Source: Bacillus sp. FJAT-27225
Lineage (GTDB): Bacteria; Bacillota; Bacilli; Bacillales; Cytobacillaceae
Assembly: GCF_001685025.1 (NCBI RefSeq)
Contig: NZ_MAYU01000012.1
Coordinates: forward strand, 186,001 to 250,000
Length of the DNA stretch: 64,000 nucleotides
Reading direction: 5' to 3'
The notes beneath the pieces were generated by a model that was not told where the DNA came from, did not search any database, and saw nothing but the letters and a program-made list of their open reading frames with translations. Shown here one piece after another: positions 8,031 to 16,907 of the stretch. How positions within the stretch are numbered: the stretch's first letter is position 1; every line of letters begins with the position of its first letter. Made by a program: the position numbers and the translations under genes.

Positions 8031-8780
8031 CTATTCACCATCCCCTACAGATGCCCTTGCACCGTCTTCCCTGTAATTAAAGCCATTTCCATCGACCGCT
8101 GCAACAATGTAACGAACAACATCATAATCCGTGAACCACGTATCTGTTACATCTGGTTCTTCTTTAAAATCCTTTAGTGCCTTTTCATATTCATCAGCGG
8201 CAATCACCCGAATCTTTATCTGGAAATTCGTCTGGTTTCCAGTTTCATAGACTGCCTTCATCGCAGTTTCAAATTGTTCAGGAGTCAGGCCTTCTTTTTC
8301 TTTTACAATCATATGGCCTGAAAAATAGGCAGGCTTATACGATTGAGTATATTCTCCGAGTGTAATATTCGGATTGGTTTCACCAGCGCTATTTGCCTTC
8401 ATCGCATACGTATGAGTCGCGCTCTCAATTCCTTCTTTTTCAAGCCCGCTTTGTAACATTTCGTTGATTTCTGCACTTATCAGACGAGGGATATAGGTGT
8501 CGGAAATCAGTTCCCGGTCCTTGTTCATGACCGCTCGGAAAACAAGATCTTCCTTCCCTTTTGGATGCAGGAATGTGGTCACAGTATCATTGTTGGCTGT
8601 ACCGTATCTGCCGCCAATAGCAGTCGAAACAAATTCCTGATTATACTTTTTTTCCAGCAGCTCTTCAACAACAGCTGCCTGGCTCTCATCAATCGCATTG
8701 CAGCCTATCAAACTAAAAATCGACATTAACATCATGATGGACACACTCACCCTTTTACGTAATTTTTTTAGCAATATCAT
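8031..8780 (-). CDS. Lipoprotein, candidate immunity protein for the lipase effector
   Basis: About 249 residues from the ATG at 8780; a TTG five codons upstream or one two codons downstream are possible starts. A basic N-terminus, a hydrophobic core and a lipobox FSLIGC mark a membrane-anchored lipoprotein on the outer face. The mature part is acidic and mixed alpha/beta with no enzyme motif recognised. It ends 2 nt before the lipase start, so the two are translationally linked. In the S. aureus TslA system a lipoprotein (TilA) protects producers from the secreted phospholipase; position and localisation suggest the same job here. A decayed copy of its C-terminus lies at 9025-9129. Confidence 0.75.
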   Translation of the reverse strand: MILLKKLRKRVSVSIMMLMSIFSLIGCNAIDESQAAVVEELLEKKYNQEFVSTAIGGRYGTANNDTVTTFLHPKGKEDLVFRAVMNKDRELISDTYIPRLISAEINEMLQSGLEKEGIESATHTYAMKANSAGETNPNITLGEYTQSYKPAYFSGHMIVKEKEGLTPEQFETAMKAVYETGNQTNFQIKIRVIAADEYEKALKDFKEEPDVTDTWFTDYDVVRYIVAAVDGNGFNYREDGARASVGDGE

Positions 8781-9024
8781 CCCTGCCTTTATCAAAAAAA
8801 GATTTATTTATAGCCACCGTATAGGAATTGTTTTTAGTTAAAGTGTTGCTCTTTGCCCGGTAAAGACCATCGTTGCCGGGACTGCTTTGTATTTTGCTGG
8901 TCAGAAGGCTGTTTGTTGGCCGTTCTGGAAAGCGGCGAATCGTTTTCCCTATGTATTATTTTTGATTACCTGAGTATCGGATTTGATTTAAATCGAGCCA
9001 TTTAATGGTCAAGCCGTGCTTTAC

Positions 9025-9129
9025 TTACAAACCTGCCTTGTCAGAGGCTCTTGTATGGAACCCATTTTCGTCGTACAGGATTTCCATATCATCAACAACT
9101 TCGTAATCCTTGAACCATGTACTTGTTAA
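9025..9129 (-). pseudogene. Remnant of a second effector-linked lipoprotein (C-terminal 34 codons)
   Basis: The minus-strand frame reads TSTWFKDYEVV then LYDENGFHTRASDKAGL and a stop. It matches the last residues of the lipoprotein at 8031-8780 (TDTWFTDYDVV, then DGNGFNYREDGARA) in order and spacing. An in-frame TGA stands directly before the matching part and no start or signal peptide is present, so only the tail of a paralogue survives. It lies in the 536-bp gap between the intact lipoprotein and the Esx genes; the rest of that gap (8781-9024 and 9130-9277) shows no gene. Confidence 0.75.
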
Positions 9130-9277
9130 TCAACAGATAAATAAAACCGGAGGATTTCAGTCTGTCTAAAAAATGTGTTTACCAGTCAGTTCGGTGCATT
9201 GGCACCGTCTAGCAGAGTTCTCTAGCCATTTATAGTCACTCATAAAGAGTTATTTTCAAAGTCAATTCGTTAGGTAC

Positions 9278-9308
9278 CATCAGCAGGGATACAACATCCC
9301 CGCTGATG
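9278..9308 (-). terminator. Strong hairpin after the esxA-like gene
   Basis: Arms CATCAGCAGGGAT and ATCCCCGCTGATG pair over 12 of 13 positions around a 5-nt loop, starting 8 nt after the stop of the Esx gene. On the minus strand no clear U-run follows, so it may act as an mRNA 3'-end stabiliser or partial terminator instead of a complete one. Confidence 0.55.
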
Positions 9309-9316
9309 GGTTCATT

Positions 9317-9622
9317 TTATTTAAATGCGTCAGCCAGATTCGTGTTGGCTGTTTCGGTTTCGAAGTACCCTTGGTCAACGTTCATGCGCAAGAATTTCAC
9401 ATAGCTATCAAGAATGTCATAGTATTGTTGGAAAAATTTCGCTGCGAATTGATCATAGGAAGAAACAGTTGCCTGAGCGGCTTCCCCTTCCCACGTGTTA
9501 GTCAAGTTTTTGACGGTCGACTGGCTAGTCTTCAGCTCATCAGCAAGCTGCGTGTTCAATCTTTCGATAGTGTTGGCAATGTCGGCTACTTGAGCCGTAT
9601 TTACTTTAATATGCCCTGCCAT
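9317..9622 (-). CDS. WXG100 protein, EsxA-like
   Basis: 101 residues with W44-E-G46 (TNTWEGEA) and Y86-F-E-T-E90 near the end, followed by TANTNLADAFK; these are the WXG turn and the YxxxE export signal of type VII substrates. Start chosen at ATG 9622, which has GGAG 8 nt upstream; a GTG three codons earlier overlaps that site. Encoded 75 nt after a second WXG100 gene and 0.5 kb after yukD; the pair may form the core secreted dimer needed for machine activity. It is a close paralogue of the protein at 5756-6061. Confidence 0.92.
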   Translation of the reverse strand: MAGHIKVNTAQVADIANTIERLNTQLADELKTSQSTVKNLTNTWEGEAAQATVSSYDQFAAKFFQQYYDILDSYVKFLRMNVDQGYFETETANTNLADAFK

Positions 9623-9697
9623 TTCCTTCACTCCTTTTTTAAAAATGCATACGCCCCTACCCGGGCAGTTTTGCTGCTTTACAACAACTTCCCCAAA

Positions 9698-10000
9698 TTA
9701 ATTCGATAGTTTCCTGACCCCAGCCATGTTGGCTTCCTGCCTTTGGGCGTAGTTGGCTTTCTGGTTTGCAAGAGCCTGGCTCGCTGTTTGCAGCTTGTCA
9801 GCCATGCTCTTCAAGTCGTCATTGAACCCGTTGATTTGATCGACAAATGCGAGGTTATCCTCGCCCTCCCAGGCTTCTCCCATTGTGCCGGCAACCTGCA
9901 TCAGCTGGGTGTAAATGCCTGTGTACGTTTGTGAAAGCTCTGCCATCTTCTTTGAAGCTGTTTCAAGCTCCTGCGGGGTGACTCTAATCCTTTTTCCCAT
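9698..10000 (-). CDS. WXG100 protein, probable Esx partner
   Basis: 100 residues with W44-E-G46 (GEAWEGEDN) between two amphipathic helices, and a Gln/Lys-rich second helix ending AGVRKLSN. No YxxxD/E signal at the C-terminus, so it is probably the partner that rides with the gene downstream. Start chosen at ATG 10000, with GGAG 8 nt upstream; longer frames begin with a TTG that overlaps the ribosome site. First esx gene after the yukD stop and its hairpins. Confidence 0.9.
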   Translation of the reverse strand: MGKRIRVTPQELETASKKMAELSQTYTGIYTQLMQVAGTMGEAWEGEDNLAFVDQINGFNDDLKSMADKLQTASQALANQKANYAQRQEANMAGVRKLSN

Positions 10001-10041
10001 CCTTTTTGCTCCTTTCAAAATTAAACTTTTTCGGCTTAAAC

Positions 10042-10129
10042 GGGCGGCAAGATTCCCTTTGGAGGGCAGCCGCCCCTAAAAGCCTGTTTTGTGAAACTGA
10101 CAATCAGCCCTGGCTGATTGAAGTTTCAC
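10042..10129 (-). other. Double hairpin between yukD and the esx genes
   Basis: Read on the minus strand, a long stem (arms 10091-10109 and 10112-10129, GTGAAACT..CAATCAGCC with its complement) starts 1 nt after the yukD stop. A second stem follows (GGGCGGC at 10042-10048 with GCCGCCC at 10069-10075). Neither has a good U-run. Likely a processing, stabilising or attenuating structure that lets esx mRNA accumulate to a different level from essC-yukD. Confidence 0.55.
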
Positions 10130-10130
10130 T

Positions 10131-10382
10131 TTATATCAGCATGAGTTTCGAACCGTTCTTAATGCCCAGTTCCGAAACATACATGTTAATATTGAAAATA
10201 ATTCCGGATGCTGCATCACAAAGGACCGCATCTCTTGTTGCTTTAAACTTCCCGTCCGACAGCTCGCTGAGAAGCGTGGATACCATCTGAAGCACCTCGC
10301 TCATCCGGCTGTCGAGCGGAATGAACACATCATAGCTTTGATTCGCGGCAGGAAGAAACACTTCCACCAACACCTTATTCAT
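10131..10382 (-). CDS. yukD: YukD/EsaB-like ubiquitin-fold protein
   Basis: 83 residues from ATG 10382 (GGAGG 9 nt upstream inside the essC end); the longer frame from a GTG at 10391 abuts that site. The sequence begins with a beta strand (MNKVLVEVFLP), then an amphipathic helix (MSEVLQMVSTLLSEL) and two further strands, the ubiquitin-like pattern of YukD/EsaB. These small cytosolic proteins are required for type VIIb secretion. It overlaps the essC stop by 8 nt, so the two are translationally coupled. Confidence 0.88.
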   Translation of the reverse strand: MNKVLVEVFLPAANQSYDVFIPLDSRMSEVLQMVSTLLSELSDGKFKATRDAVLCDAASGIIFNINMYVSELGIKNGSKLMLI

Positions 10383-13300
10383 CGCTGCCACCCTCCCCGG
10401 TTAGGAGTTTCACCTTAACACTCTTTCCTTTCTGCAACGAGAAGCCGAATTCGGCAGGAATATCCTCGCGCATTTCCGAAGTCGTCTTGGACGGCTTTAG
10501 CTGGAACTGCTCTGTAATGCCGCTGCCGACCCAAATTCCATCGCTTCCGGAAATATGGCGTTTATACCATTTATCAAATGTAATGCCGGACAAGTTCCGG
10601 GATTGTTCACCAATCATAATGGAGATATTGTATTTTGCCTCGCCCTTTTCAAGAATCAGGCCGAGCTTTTCAGCACCTTCTGCGGAAAGCAGCGATTTTA
10701 GCGCCGTAACAGAATTAATGACGATTACCTTCAGGCCGAATGGTTCGGGCTCCATTCCACTCTCCAACGCTTCTTTATACGAATTGTTTCGATACACAAC
10801 GAGGTCGAATAGAGCGGATATCGCATCCTCGCAATCCCTTAAAGAATGATAATACGTTACTTCACCCTGTTCTTTATCACTATAGGCCTGCGGCGCATCG
10901 AGCACTGTAACATCAAGGCTCGCATCATCAGCCATCAGCCTTGACAACTCGTGAAGGAACGGCTGATATTCATCCCCTGCAGCAAGAACCATTGTGATAT
11001 AGCTGGAGTCAAATGGATAGGCATGCACGTTCAGTGTATGCTTCTCGACACCGACCGGAATTGACAGTTGATGCCCCTCTGCTCCAATCGACTCTGCCAG
11101 GAACGGACGATCCACTTTTTCTGGGAGGATCGGGATTTTTTTTGCAAAAGGTCCTTGCCACTTGGCTTGCAGTTTCGAACATTGCTCTGCGATGAACTGG
11201 TATGGCACCGCTGCCTCCGTCACATTCGCAATTTGGAATTCGTATATCTCATCCCGCTTCACAAGCCCGCGTCCCTTGAATTTGGATGGGAACAGGCCAT
11301 CTGTCTTTCCGACGACTGTTGAATAATCTGCTTCATCATTCAGCTGCAGCGTAATCAGCTGCTTGAAATTCTGAAGAAGGCGGAAACGGACAGCCCCAGT
11401 ACCGAGTGCGGTCAGGACAAAATAAATTCCGTACTTCGTCCCTTCACGCGTCAAGTACGAGACAGCCTCTTCCTTCTCTTCGTATATCTCAGTAAACGCG
11501 GCGAAATTGTTGATAGCCACCACAATCGACGGAACCTTTTTACCGGTCGCCGCAACATATGAGGCATGGTCGCCGCCGTAATCAGCAAATAGCTTTTTGC
11601 GTTTATTTATTTCGGATTGAAGCATCTTGAACAAGTTGCTTACCTTTTCCGCTTCATAGGACAAAATCACATCGCCTACATGCGGCGCCTTTGCGAACGC
11701 GCGCAATGTTTCGGAAGCGAAATCGAGCAGATAAATATTGACTTCCTCCGGTGTATGTTCGTGAAGGAGCGAGTACACCATCGTATTCAGGAAGGTTGTT
11801 TTTCCACTGCCAGCAACCCCATAGACAATGACGTTGCCTTCCTCAGTAAGCGGAAGCCTTAGCAGGCATTGGCGCTGCCTTGCCGGATCGTCATATTCGC
11901 CGATGACCGGGTTCAGGACGATATTGGCTCGTGCAGCTGTTTCAGTTTGGCCACCTGTTTTGATTGGGATGGCTGATTTGATTGGAAGGGCTGTTCCGGC
12001 TGAACTGCCCGTTTCAAAAGAAGATTCGATAATGCTTGAATCTCCAATCATCGCCTGGGCCATCAATGAATCCTTGACCTTTGCAATTGCCTCTACATCA
12101 GCAACAGCTTCGGCCGCTTTGATCTCCGCTCCTCCAGCCTCGACCGCTGCAGCAATTTCCTGCTTGGCAGCCGATAGTGCACTCTTCACCCTGTTTGTAC
12201 CTGCCAAACGCTTCGTCCGGACTCCGTACTTTTTCCTAATATCATCAAGCAGAATCACAGCCGGAATTGGCTCAAGCCAGAGCGGCCTTACTTTGATTTG
12301 CTCTTCCTCGGCAATCGCGCTCAAGTAGTCGGTAATGACATCCATCTGTTTCTTCGGATTGGCAATCGTGTTTTTCCTCTTATCTATTTTCGCCTGCTTA
12401 AGTGGGCGGCCGTTCCTGTCAATGACGACAACGCTATTGTCCTTTTCGGCAACAACTTTGTCAGACGGATAGTACGGGGCGCCTGCCCAGGCCGATTGGC
12501 CCATTTCGAACAGCTCATTGTAGCCAACTTGCAGGTAAAAACGGCCAGTGTCGGTAAGTTCAGCAGCATCCGGCCGCTTCAGCATATCCATACTATCAGC
12601 GCGCTCCTGTACTTTAAGGCTGACCCGGAACTTGCTGTTCGCCCAAATCTGATCGTCGACAACCCCGCTCGGCTTCTGTGTCGCGAGGATCAAGTGGACA
12701 CCAAGGCTTCGGCCGATCCTTGCAGCACTGACGAGTTTTGCCATGAATTCAGGCTGCTGTGTCTTGAGCTCCGCAAACTCATCGGAAATGATGAACAAGT
12801 GCTGAAGTGGTTCAGAAACAACACCTTCGCGGTAAAGCTTCTGGTACTTGTAGATATCGATATTGCTCTCGCCGACCTTTTTGCTCGCTTCGGCAAAAAC
12901 AGCCTGGCGCCGCTTCAGCTCGCTTTCAATCGATACGAGTGAACGCTTGATGGCGGCTCCGTCTAGGTTCGTAATGATTCCTGCTGTATGCGGCAATTTT
13001 TCAAACGACTTCGCCATTCCGCCGCCTTTATAGTCAATCAGGATAAAGGCAACCTCATGCGGATGATAATTCACAGCGAGCGACAATATATAGGAAATAA
13101 TGAACTCACTTTTACCGGAGCCAGTCATCCCGGCGACAAGTCCATGCGGGCCATGGAACTTTTCATGAAGGTCAAGCTTGAACGTTTCACCTAACGTATC
13201 AACGCCAATTGGCGCTTCTAGCGACTTGGTCGGGTCATTGTCCTTCCAGCGTGTCAGGGCATTCAAATGCTCGACCTTGCCAACACCGAACATCTCAAGA

Positions 13301-15456
13301 AATGTCACCATCTTAGGCAGATTGAACGAGCCGGCAAGTGTATCCAGCTGGACATTGGCAAGCTTTACGCTTAAATCTACAGGGCTGGCATTCAAGTAAA
13401 TATCCGGATTGAACATCACCGTCTGCCCGGTAATGTCATTTTTATCGAAAAGCTTGCCGCTCTTCTCTTCAATTTCAACAACGGTCGTACACTCTTTAGG
13501 CAGATTTTTCAGCTCGTCGTAGAAGGTCACGACACTGATATGAAGATTCTCTTTCTTTGAAAAAACTTGCTTAAGCATCTCTGCTCGAATTGCAAGCTGC
13601 CTGCTTAACGCAAAAATAATATAATATGGCTTCACGTCTTCCATCTCTGTGTCGCTGGCCGCATCGCGCAATTCGATTTCTTTTTCTATGTATGCGGACA
13701 CTTCCTTGACTTCCGTATTGGTAGTCGCAATGAAACGGAACGTGTTGTCATTGTTCCAGACATGCGGCAGCCATTTTGTAAACCCGAAATCGGACTCCTC
13801 TGCCTCATCGTAAATAAACACCAATTTTACTTCGTCATAGCTGTAAAGGGCGGCTAGCTGAAAAATGAGTCCTTTTGCAAACTCGACTGTCTGTTTCCGG
13901 TTTCCGATAACGCCGGATATATGATTTTCATAGAGAGATAGTGTTATAGGTATGTTTTTTAAAACTTTTGGCGCTTCGAGAAGGGTGTAGAGCTCTTCCT
14001 GCAGATTGTCGTCATCTATGGCGAATTTTTTCTCGGAGTATGTAATGTCTGCAGACAAAAGGCCGTTTCCTACACCTGCCCTTATTTTCAAAAAGTCATT
14101 CTGGCCTGGCCCGCGCTCCCAAAGGTTGCGGTCGACCTGTTCAATTCTTGCTACGCATTCCTCAATCGGGACGTGGTTTTCACGGAGGATTTCCTCCTGC
14201 TTCTCAGCTTCTTCACTAAACATGACGGCAACCCGGTCAAGGTAGGCTTTATATTTATTCTGACGCACCTTTTCCTTTTTGCGGCGCCGCCTTTTATCGT
14301 ACTGCTTTGTAAGGATTGGCCAAAGCACAGTCCCGAGCAGCATGCTTGCTGACATGACAACCATTGGAATAGCCCTTGTTATATCGCCGGCAGCCATTGC
14401 ATTATTCACTGCAAAAATCCCCATGGTCATTGATGCCATCCCCATCGTCATCGACGGGCCGATTATGAGCATGATTGGCGTTTCATCACCTATCGCATTC
14501 GGAGGCGGTGAATCGATTTTGAATCGAGGGCGCTCGACATCCCGTTTAAAACGGGGTGACCGGTAAAAATAATCCTGGGCCGGCAGCTCGAATTCTTCTT
14601 CCTCATCATATTGATCGGCAGTCTGGCCGATAAATGGCTTTAAGGCATTTTTACGGATTTGCACTGTCCCGCCAGGATTGTTAAAGGCGAGAAAATGGTT
14701 TCCTACAATAATTTTAAAACCCATGATATAGATCATATCGCCAAACTTCAGGTCGCGCTTTTTTACGCGAATGCCGTCAACGAATGTCCCATTTGTGCTG
14801 TCATCCTCAATCCGCCACTGTCCTTGCCTGAACGATAATCTGGCGTGTTGCGCGGAAACAAATTGATTTGCCAGAACAATATCGCTTTGTTCGGACCTTC
14901 CAATCGTAATTTCCATATCGCGGTCGACAAGGAACTTGGTGAACGTCTGGCGGTCTTCGGTATTCGGTTCAGTAAACACGAGGGCACTTTGGCTGTCACG
15001 GAAGGTCTCAGCTTGGTAGCTGTAGGCGGTGTTTGCGGCTCCAGATTCTTGTACAGCACTGATGTTGTGGGCTAGTTGGTTTTTACGGCTGTCTGGATGG
15101 GTACGGGTCATGCCGGGCTGGCTGCCGCCAATGGTTGGTTGAGGTCCACTGGTTTGGCCGCTTCCGCTAGTTGTTTGGGTGTTTCGAAGGTGGGCATCCA
15201 GCTGTCCGGACTGGCCCAGAGCCAAATGGTAAATGCTAAGCGGTTTTAGGACAGTGTTCCGGATTGTTTTCCCAGAATGGTCCTTCACTTTCACGTCCTT
15301 ATTTGACTTTAGGACCCAATCGCCATTGATGCCTTCGATTCCAACCAACTTCCTCAAAACACTTCCGGTGGATTCATGAATCCAATATTGGCCAGTAATT
15401 TTTTCCGGGAGCGTAATCGAATGTAGGCTTTCTTTATTAATCAACGTAACTATCAT
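10375..15456 (-). CDS. essC: EssC/YukB-type secretion ATPase (FtsK/SpoIIIE family)
   Basis: 1693 residues, longer than usual EssC (about 1480). Order: an N-terminal FHA-like domain, a Ser/Gln/Gly-rich linker (about 90-130), a clear second FHA domain (about 165-255; ITIGRSEQSDIVL, then STNGTFVDG near 219), two close transmembrane segments (about 325-377), and three ATPase-like modules. Module 1 has Walker A GMTGSGKS near 776 and FILIDYKGGG; module 2 has GVAGSGKTT near 1212; module 3 (from about 1480) has no Walker A, as usual for D3. It is the membrane motor that moves Esx and effector proteins. The start ATG follows AGGGGAG by 7 nt. The extra linker is the main oddity. FHA domains could dock phosphorylated partners from this locus. 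Confidence 0.97.
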   Translation of the reverse strand: MIVTLINKESLHSITLPEKITGQYWIHESTGSVLRKLVGIEGINGDWVLKSNKDVKVKDHSGKTIRNTVLKPLSIYHLALGQSGQLDAHLRNTQTTSGSGQTSGPQPTIGGSQPGMTRTHPDSRKNQLAHNISAVQESGAANTAYSYQAETFRDSQSALVFTEPNTEDRQTFTKFLVDRDMEITIGRSEQSDIVLANQFVSAQHARLSFRQGQWRIEDDSTNGTFVDGIRVKKRDLKFGDMIYIMGFKIIVGNHFLAFNNPGGTVQIRKNALKPFIGQTADQYDEEEEFELPAQDYFYRSPRFKRDVERPRFKIDSPPPNAIGDETPIMLIIGPSMTMGMASMTMGIFAVNNAMAAGDITRAIPMVVMSASMLLGTVLWPILTKQYDKRRRRKKEKVRQNKYKAYLDRVAVMFSEEAEKQEEILRENHVPIEECVARIEQVDRNLWERGPGQNDFLKIRAGVGNGLLSADITYSEKKFAIDDDNLQEELYTLLEAPKVLKNIPITLSLYENHISGVIGNRKQTVEFAKGLIFQLAALYSYDEVKLVFIYDEAEESDFGFTKWLPHVWNNDNTFRFIATTNTEVKEVSAYIEKEIELRDAASDTEMEDVKPYYIIFALSRQLAIRAEMLKQVFSKKENLHISVVTFYDELKNLPKECTTVVEIEEKSGKLFDKNDITGQTVMFNPDIYLNASPVDLSVKLANVQLDTLAGSFNLPKMVTFLEMFGVGKVEHLNALTRWKDNDPTKSLEAPIGVDTLGETFKLDLHEKFHGPHGLVAGMTGSGKSEFIISYILSLAVNYHPHEVAFILIDYKGGGMAKSFEKLPHTAGIITNLDGAAIKRSLVSIESELKRRQAVFAEASKKVGESNIDIYKYQKLYREGVVSEPLQHLFIISDEFAELKTQQPEFMAKLVSAARIGRSLGVHLILATQKPSGVVDDQIWANSKFRVSLKVQERADSMDMLKRPDAAELTDTGRFYLQVGYNELFEMGQSAWAGAPYYPSDKVVAEKDNSVVVIDRNGRPLKQAKIDKRKNTIANPKKQMDVITDYLSAIAEEEQIKVRPLWLEPIPAVILLDDIRKKYGVRTKRLAGTNRVKSALSAAKQEIAAAVEAGGAEIKAAEAVADVEAIAKVKDSLMAQAMIGDSSIIESSFETGSSAGTALPIKSAIPIKTGGQTETAARANIVLNPVIGEYDDPARQRQCLLRLPLTEEGNVIVYGVAGSGKTTFLNTMVYSLLHEHTPEEVNIYLLDFASETLRAFAKAPHVGDVILSYEAEKVSNLFKMLQSEINKRKKLFADYGGDHASYVAATGKKVPSIVVAINNFAAFTEIYEEKEEAVSYLTREGTKYGIYFVLTALGTGAVRFRLLQNFKQLITLQLNDEADYSTVVGKTDGLFPSKFKGRGLVKRDEIYEFQIANVTEAAVPYQFIAEQCSKLQAKWQGPFAKKIPILPEKVDRPFLAESIGAEGHQLSIPVGVEKHTLNVHAYPFDSSYITMVLAAGDEYQPFLHELSRLMADDASLDVTVLDAPQAYSDKEQGEVTYYHSLRDCEDAISALFDLVVYRNNSYKEALESGMEPEPFGLKVIVINSVTALKSLLSAEGAEKLGLILEKGEAKYNISIMIGEQSRNLSGITFDKWYKRHISGSDGIWVGSGITEQFQLKPSKTTSEMREDIPAEFGFSLQKGKSVKVKLLTGEGGSDE

Positions 15457-15806
15457 ATTAAAACTCCCCTTATTACACCGAGCTGCAATTTTTATGAAAG
15501 AATGTGAAAGATATATGTAGTTTATCCTATGTATATAGTGTTTAGTGTTTTATATAAGAAACATTCTACCATTTTCCATTTAAATTTCACTTCTGAACCC
15601 TAGAAATTTACAGTAATTTTACCAATGTAACAAAAAATGAATCGAAGGTCCTGTGTAGAATTTTGTCGAATTTTCAAGAAGTAGGTCTAAAGTATTAGAA
15701 GTTTTTTTAGAATAGGAAAATGAGGATGTGTGTTTGGCCTGGGAGGGAGGTTCGATAATTTTGAATGAGTTTCTTTTTCAAACAGATGAAATTCCGATTG
15801 GGTTTA
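15457..15806. other. Intergenic region upstream of essC
   Basis: AT-rich, no open frame with a ribosome site. It must contain the promoter of the type VII operon; several TATATA-like boxes occur at 15505-15556, but no convincing -35/-10 pair with correct spacing was identified. Confidence 0.5.
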
Positions 15807-15851
15807 AAACAAATAAAAATGATCCGAACCTGGGATCAGTCAGGTTCGGAC
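15807..15851 (-). terminator. Rho-independent terminator of the gene at 15860
   Basis: Perfect 9-bp stem (CCGAACCTG at 15824-15832 with CAGGTTCGG at 15841-15849) followed on the minus strand by a T-rich run (TTTTTATTTGTTTT). Confidence 0.85.
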
Positions 15852-15859
15852 CAAAGGGA

Positions 15860-16507
15860 TTAGTTGGTTTTCTCTTCATATGCATGAATTTTTAACTCTG
15901 TAGTGCTTCCTTCCACCAACTCGGCATAGCCTTCTTTGATTAAAATGGATGGGATATAATGTTTGAGAATTCTAGGATGGTTGTTTACTAATAGCCAATT
16001 TCTTAGGTAGCAAGGGCTATCATCAGCCATTGGAGGATTTTTAAGTAAAATCGTCTGTCCCGAAAACGTTGTTAGCAATTGTTGATACAATTCCTGCGAA
16101 GCGCTAACTATCGAGCAGCCTCCATACGTTATCGTAGTTCCCTTCTTTACGTCACCTTCATATTTAAAATTACTGCCGCCTAACGTTTTAAGGATAGTCC
16201 CGGTCGGCTTCGGCTTGTCCCATAAACCGGTGTTATTTTGCTGAAATTCTAACCTATCAAAATAACCGTTATCGTAATCATCATCATATGGGTCAATTTC
16301 ATTATGGAAAGAGTGTTCGAGTGGTTTCACGGAGTGATTCATGTGGGGATCGTTTGGGATATCGAGCTTAGTAAATACGTCCATAATCAAATCAGGGCTT
16401 CTGCCGCTCCTTTCAAAATAATCGATTACCCCCCGCCATCTCCAAAACAAACGGACATCCTCTCCGGCCAAATGTACTGTAGTACGTTTCTCAAATACAT
16501 CATTCAT
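15860..16507 (-). CDS. Hypothetical protein, 215 aa
   Basis: Not recognised. Soluble, no signal peptide or membrane segment. The middle is very acidic and Tyr/Asp-rich (NEIDPYDDDYDNGYFDRLEF, about 69-88); the C-terminal third mixes strands and helices. One Cys pair is far apart (GGCSI and SPCYL). The start ATG is well supported by AGGAGG 8 nt upstream and the gene has its own terminator, so it is a real single-gene unit just upstream of the type VII operon. It could be an unrelated protein or an immunity/effector remnant; nothing in it decides. Confidence 0.75.
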   Translation of the reverse strand: MNDVFEKRTTVHLAGEDVRLFWRWRGVIDYFERSGRSPDLIMDVFTKLDIPNDPHMNHSVKPLEHSFHNEIDPYDDDYDNGYFDRLEFQQNNTGLWDKPKPTGTILKTLGGSNFKYEGDVKKGTTITYGGCSIVSASQELYQQLLTTFSGQTILLKNPPMADDSPCYLRNWLLVNNHPRILKHYIPSILIKEGYAELVEGSTTELKIHAYEEKTN

Positions 16508-16907
16508 GACAGTCTCCTCCTATTATATATTCGAACAGCACTACCTCTTATAATTTTGACTATCTCCTCCTTTCAGGAAGTACGGCTCTGGAACCCACCG
16601 AGAGTAAGGGGTTCAAATTCAAATAATAATGGGAACTTTATTCAATTTCTTTTAATAAAAAGGGATAAGGGAAGTACTTGAATAACTGTGGAGTGGAAAA
16701 CGGATTTGAAATAGGAGATGGATCTTATCTCTATTTTAAAACAACAACTCTAAAATAAATATTGAAATAGGAAGTAAAAGAGCAGCCAGAAAGTCCATTG
16801 CCTTAAAAAAGTCATATTTTTTCACTTACATTGAGGGGCGGGGTATATGTTAAGATAGTACTATAACAATAATGTATACGTTTACATTTGAGAAAGAGGA
16901 ACGAGAA
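16508..16907. other. Intergenic region before the CBS gene
   Basis: AT-rich. A GGGTAT box lies near 16850 but no matching SigB -35 was found, and the possible SigA boxes have poor spacing. No gene seen. Confidence 0.4.

Noticed and set aside
9278-9308. Attachment site or mobile element end
   Set aside because: A simple hairpin directly after the Esx stop; no direct repeats or integrase nearby.
1-15456. Horizontally acquired island with integrase
   Set aside because: Base composition is similar to neighbours, and no integrase, tRNA or flanking direct repeats were seen inside the window; the left border is not visible.
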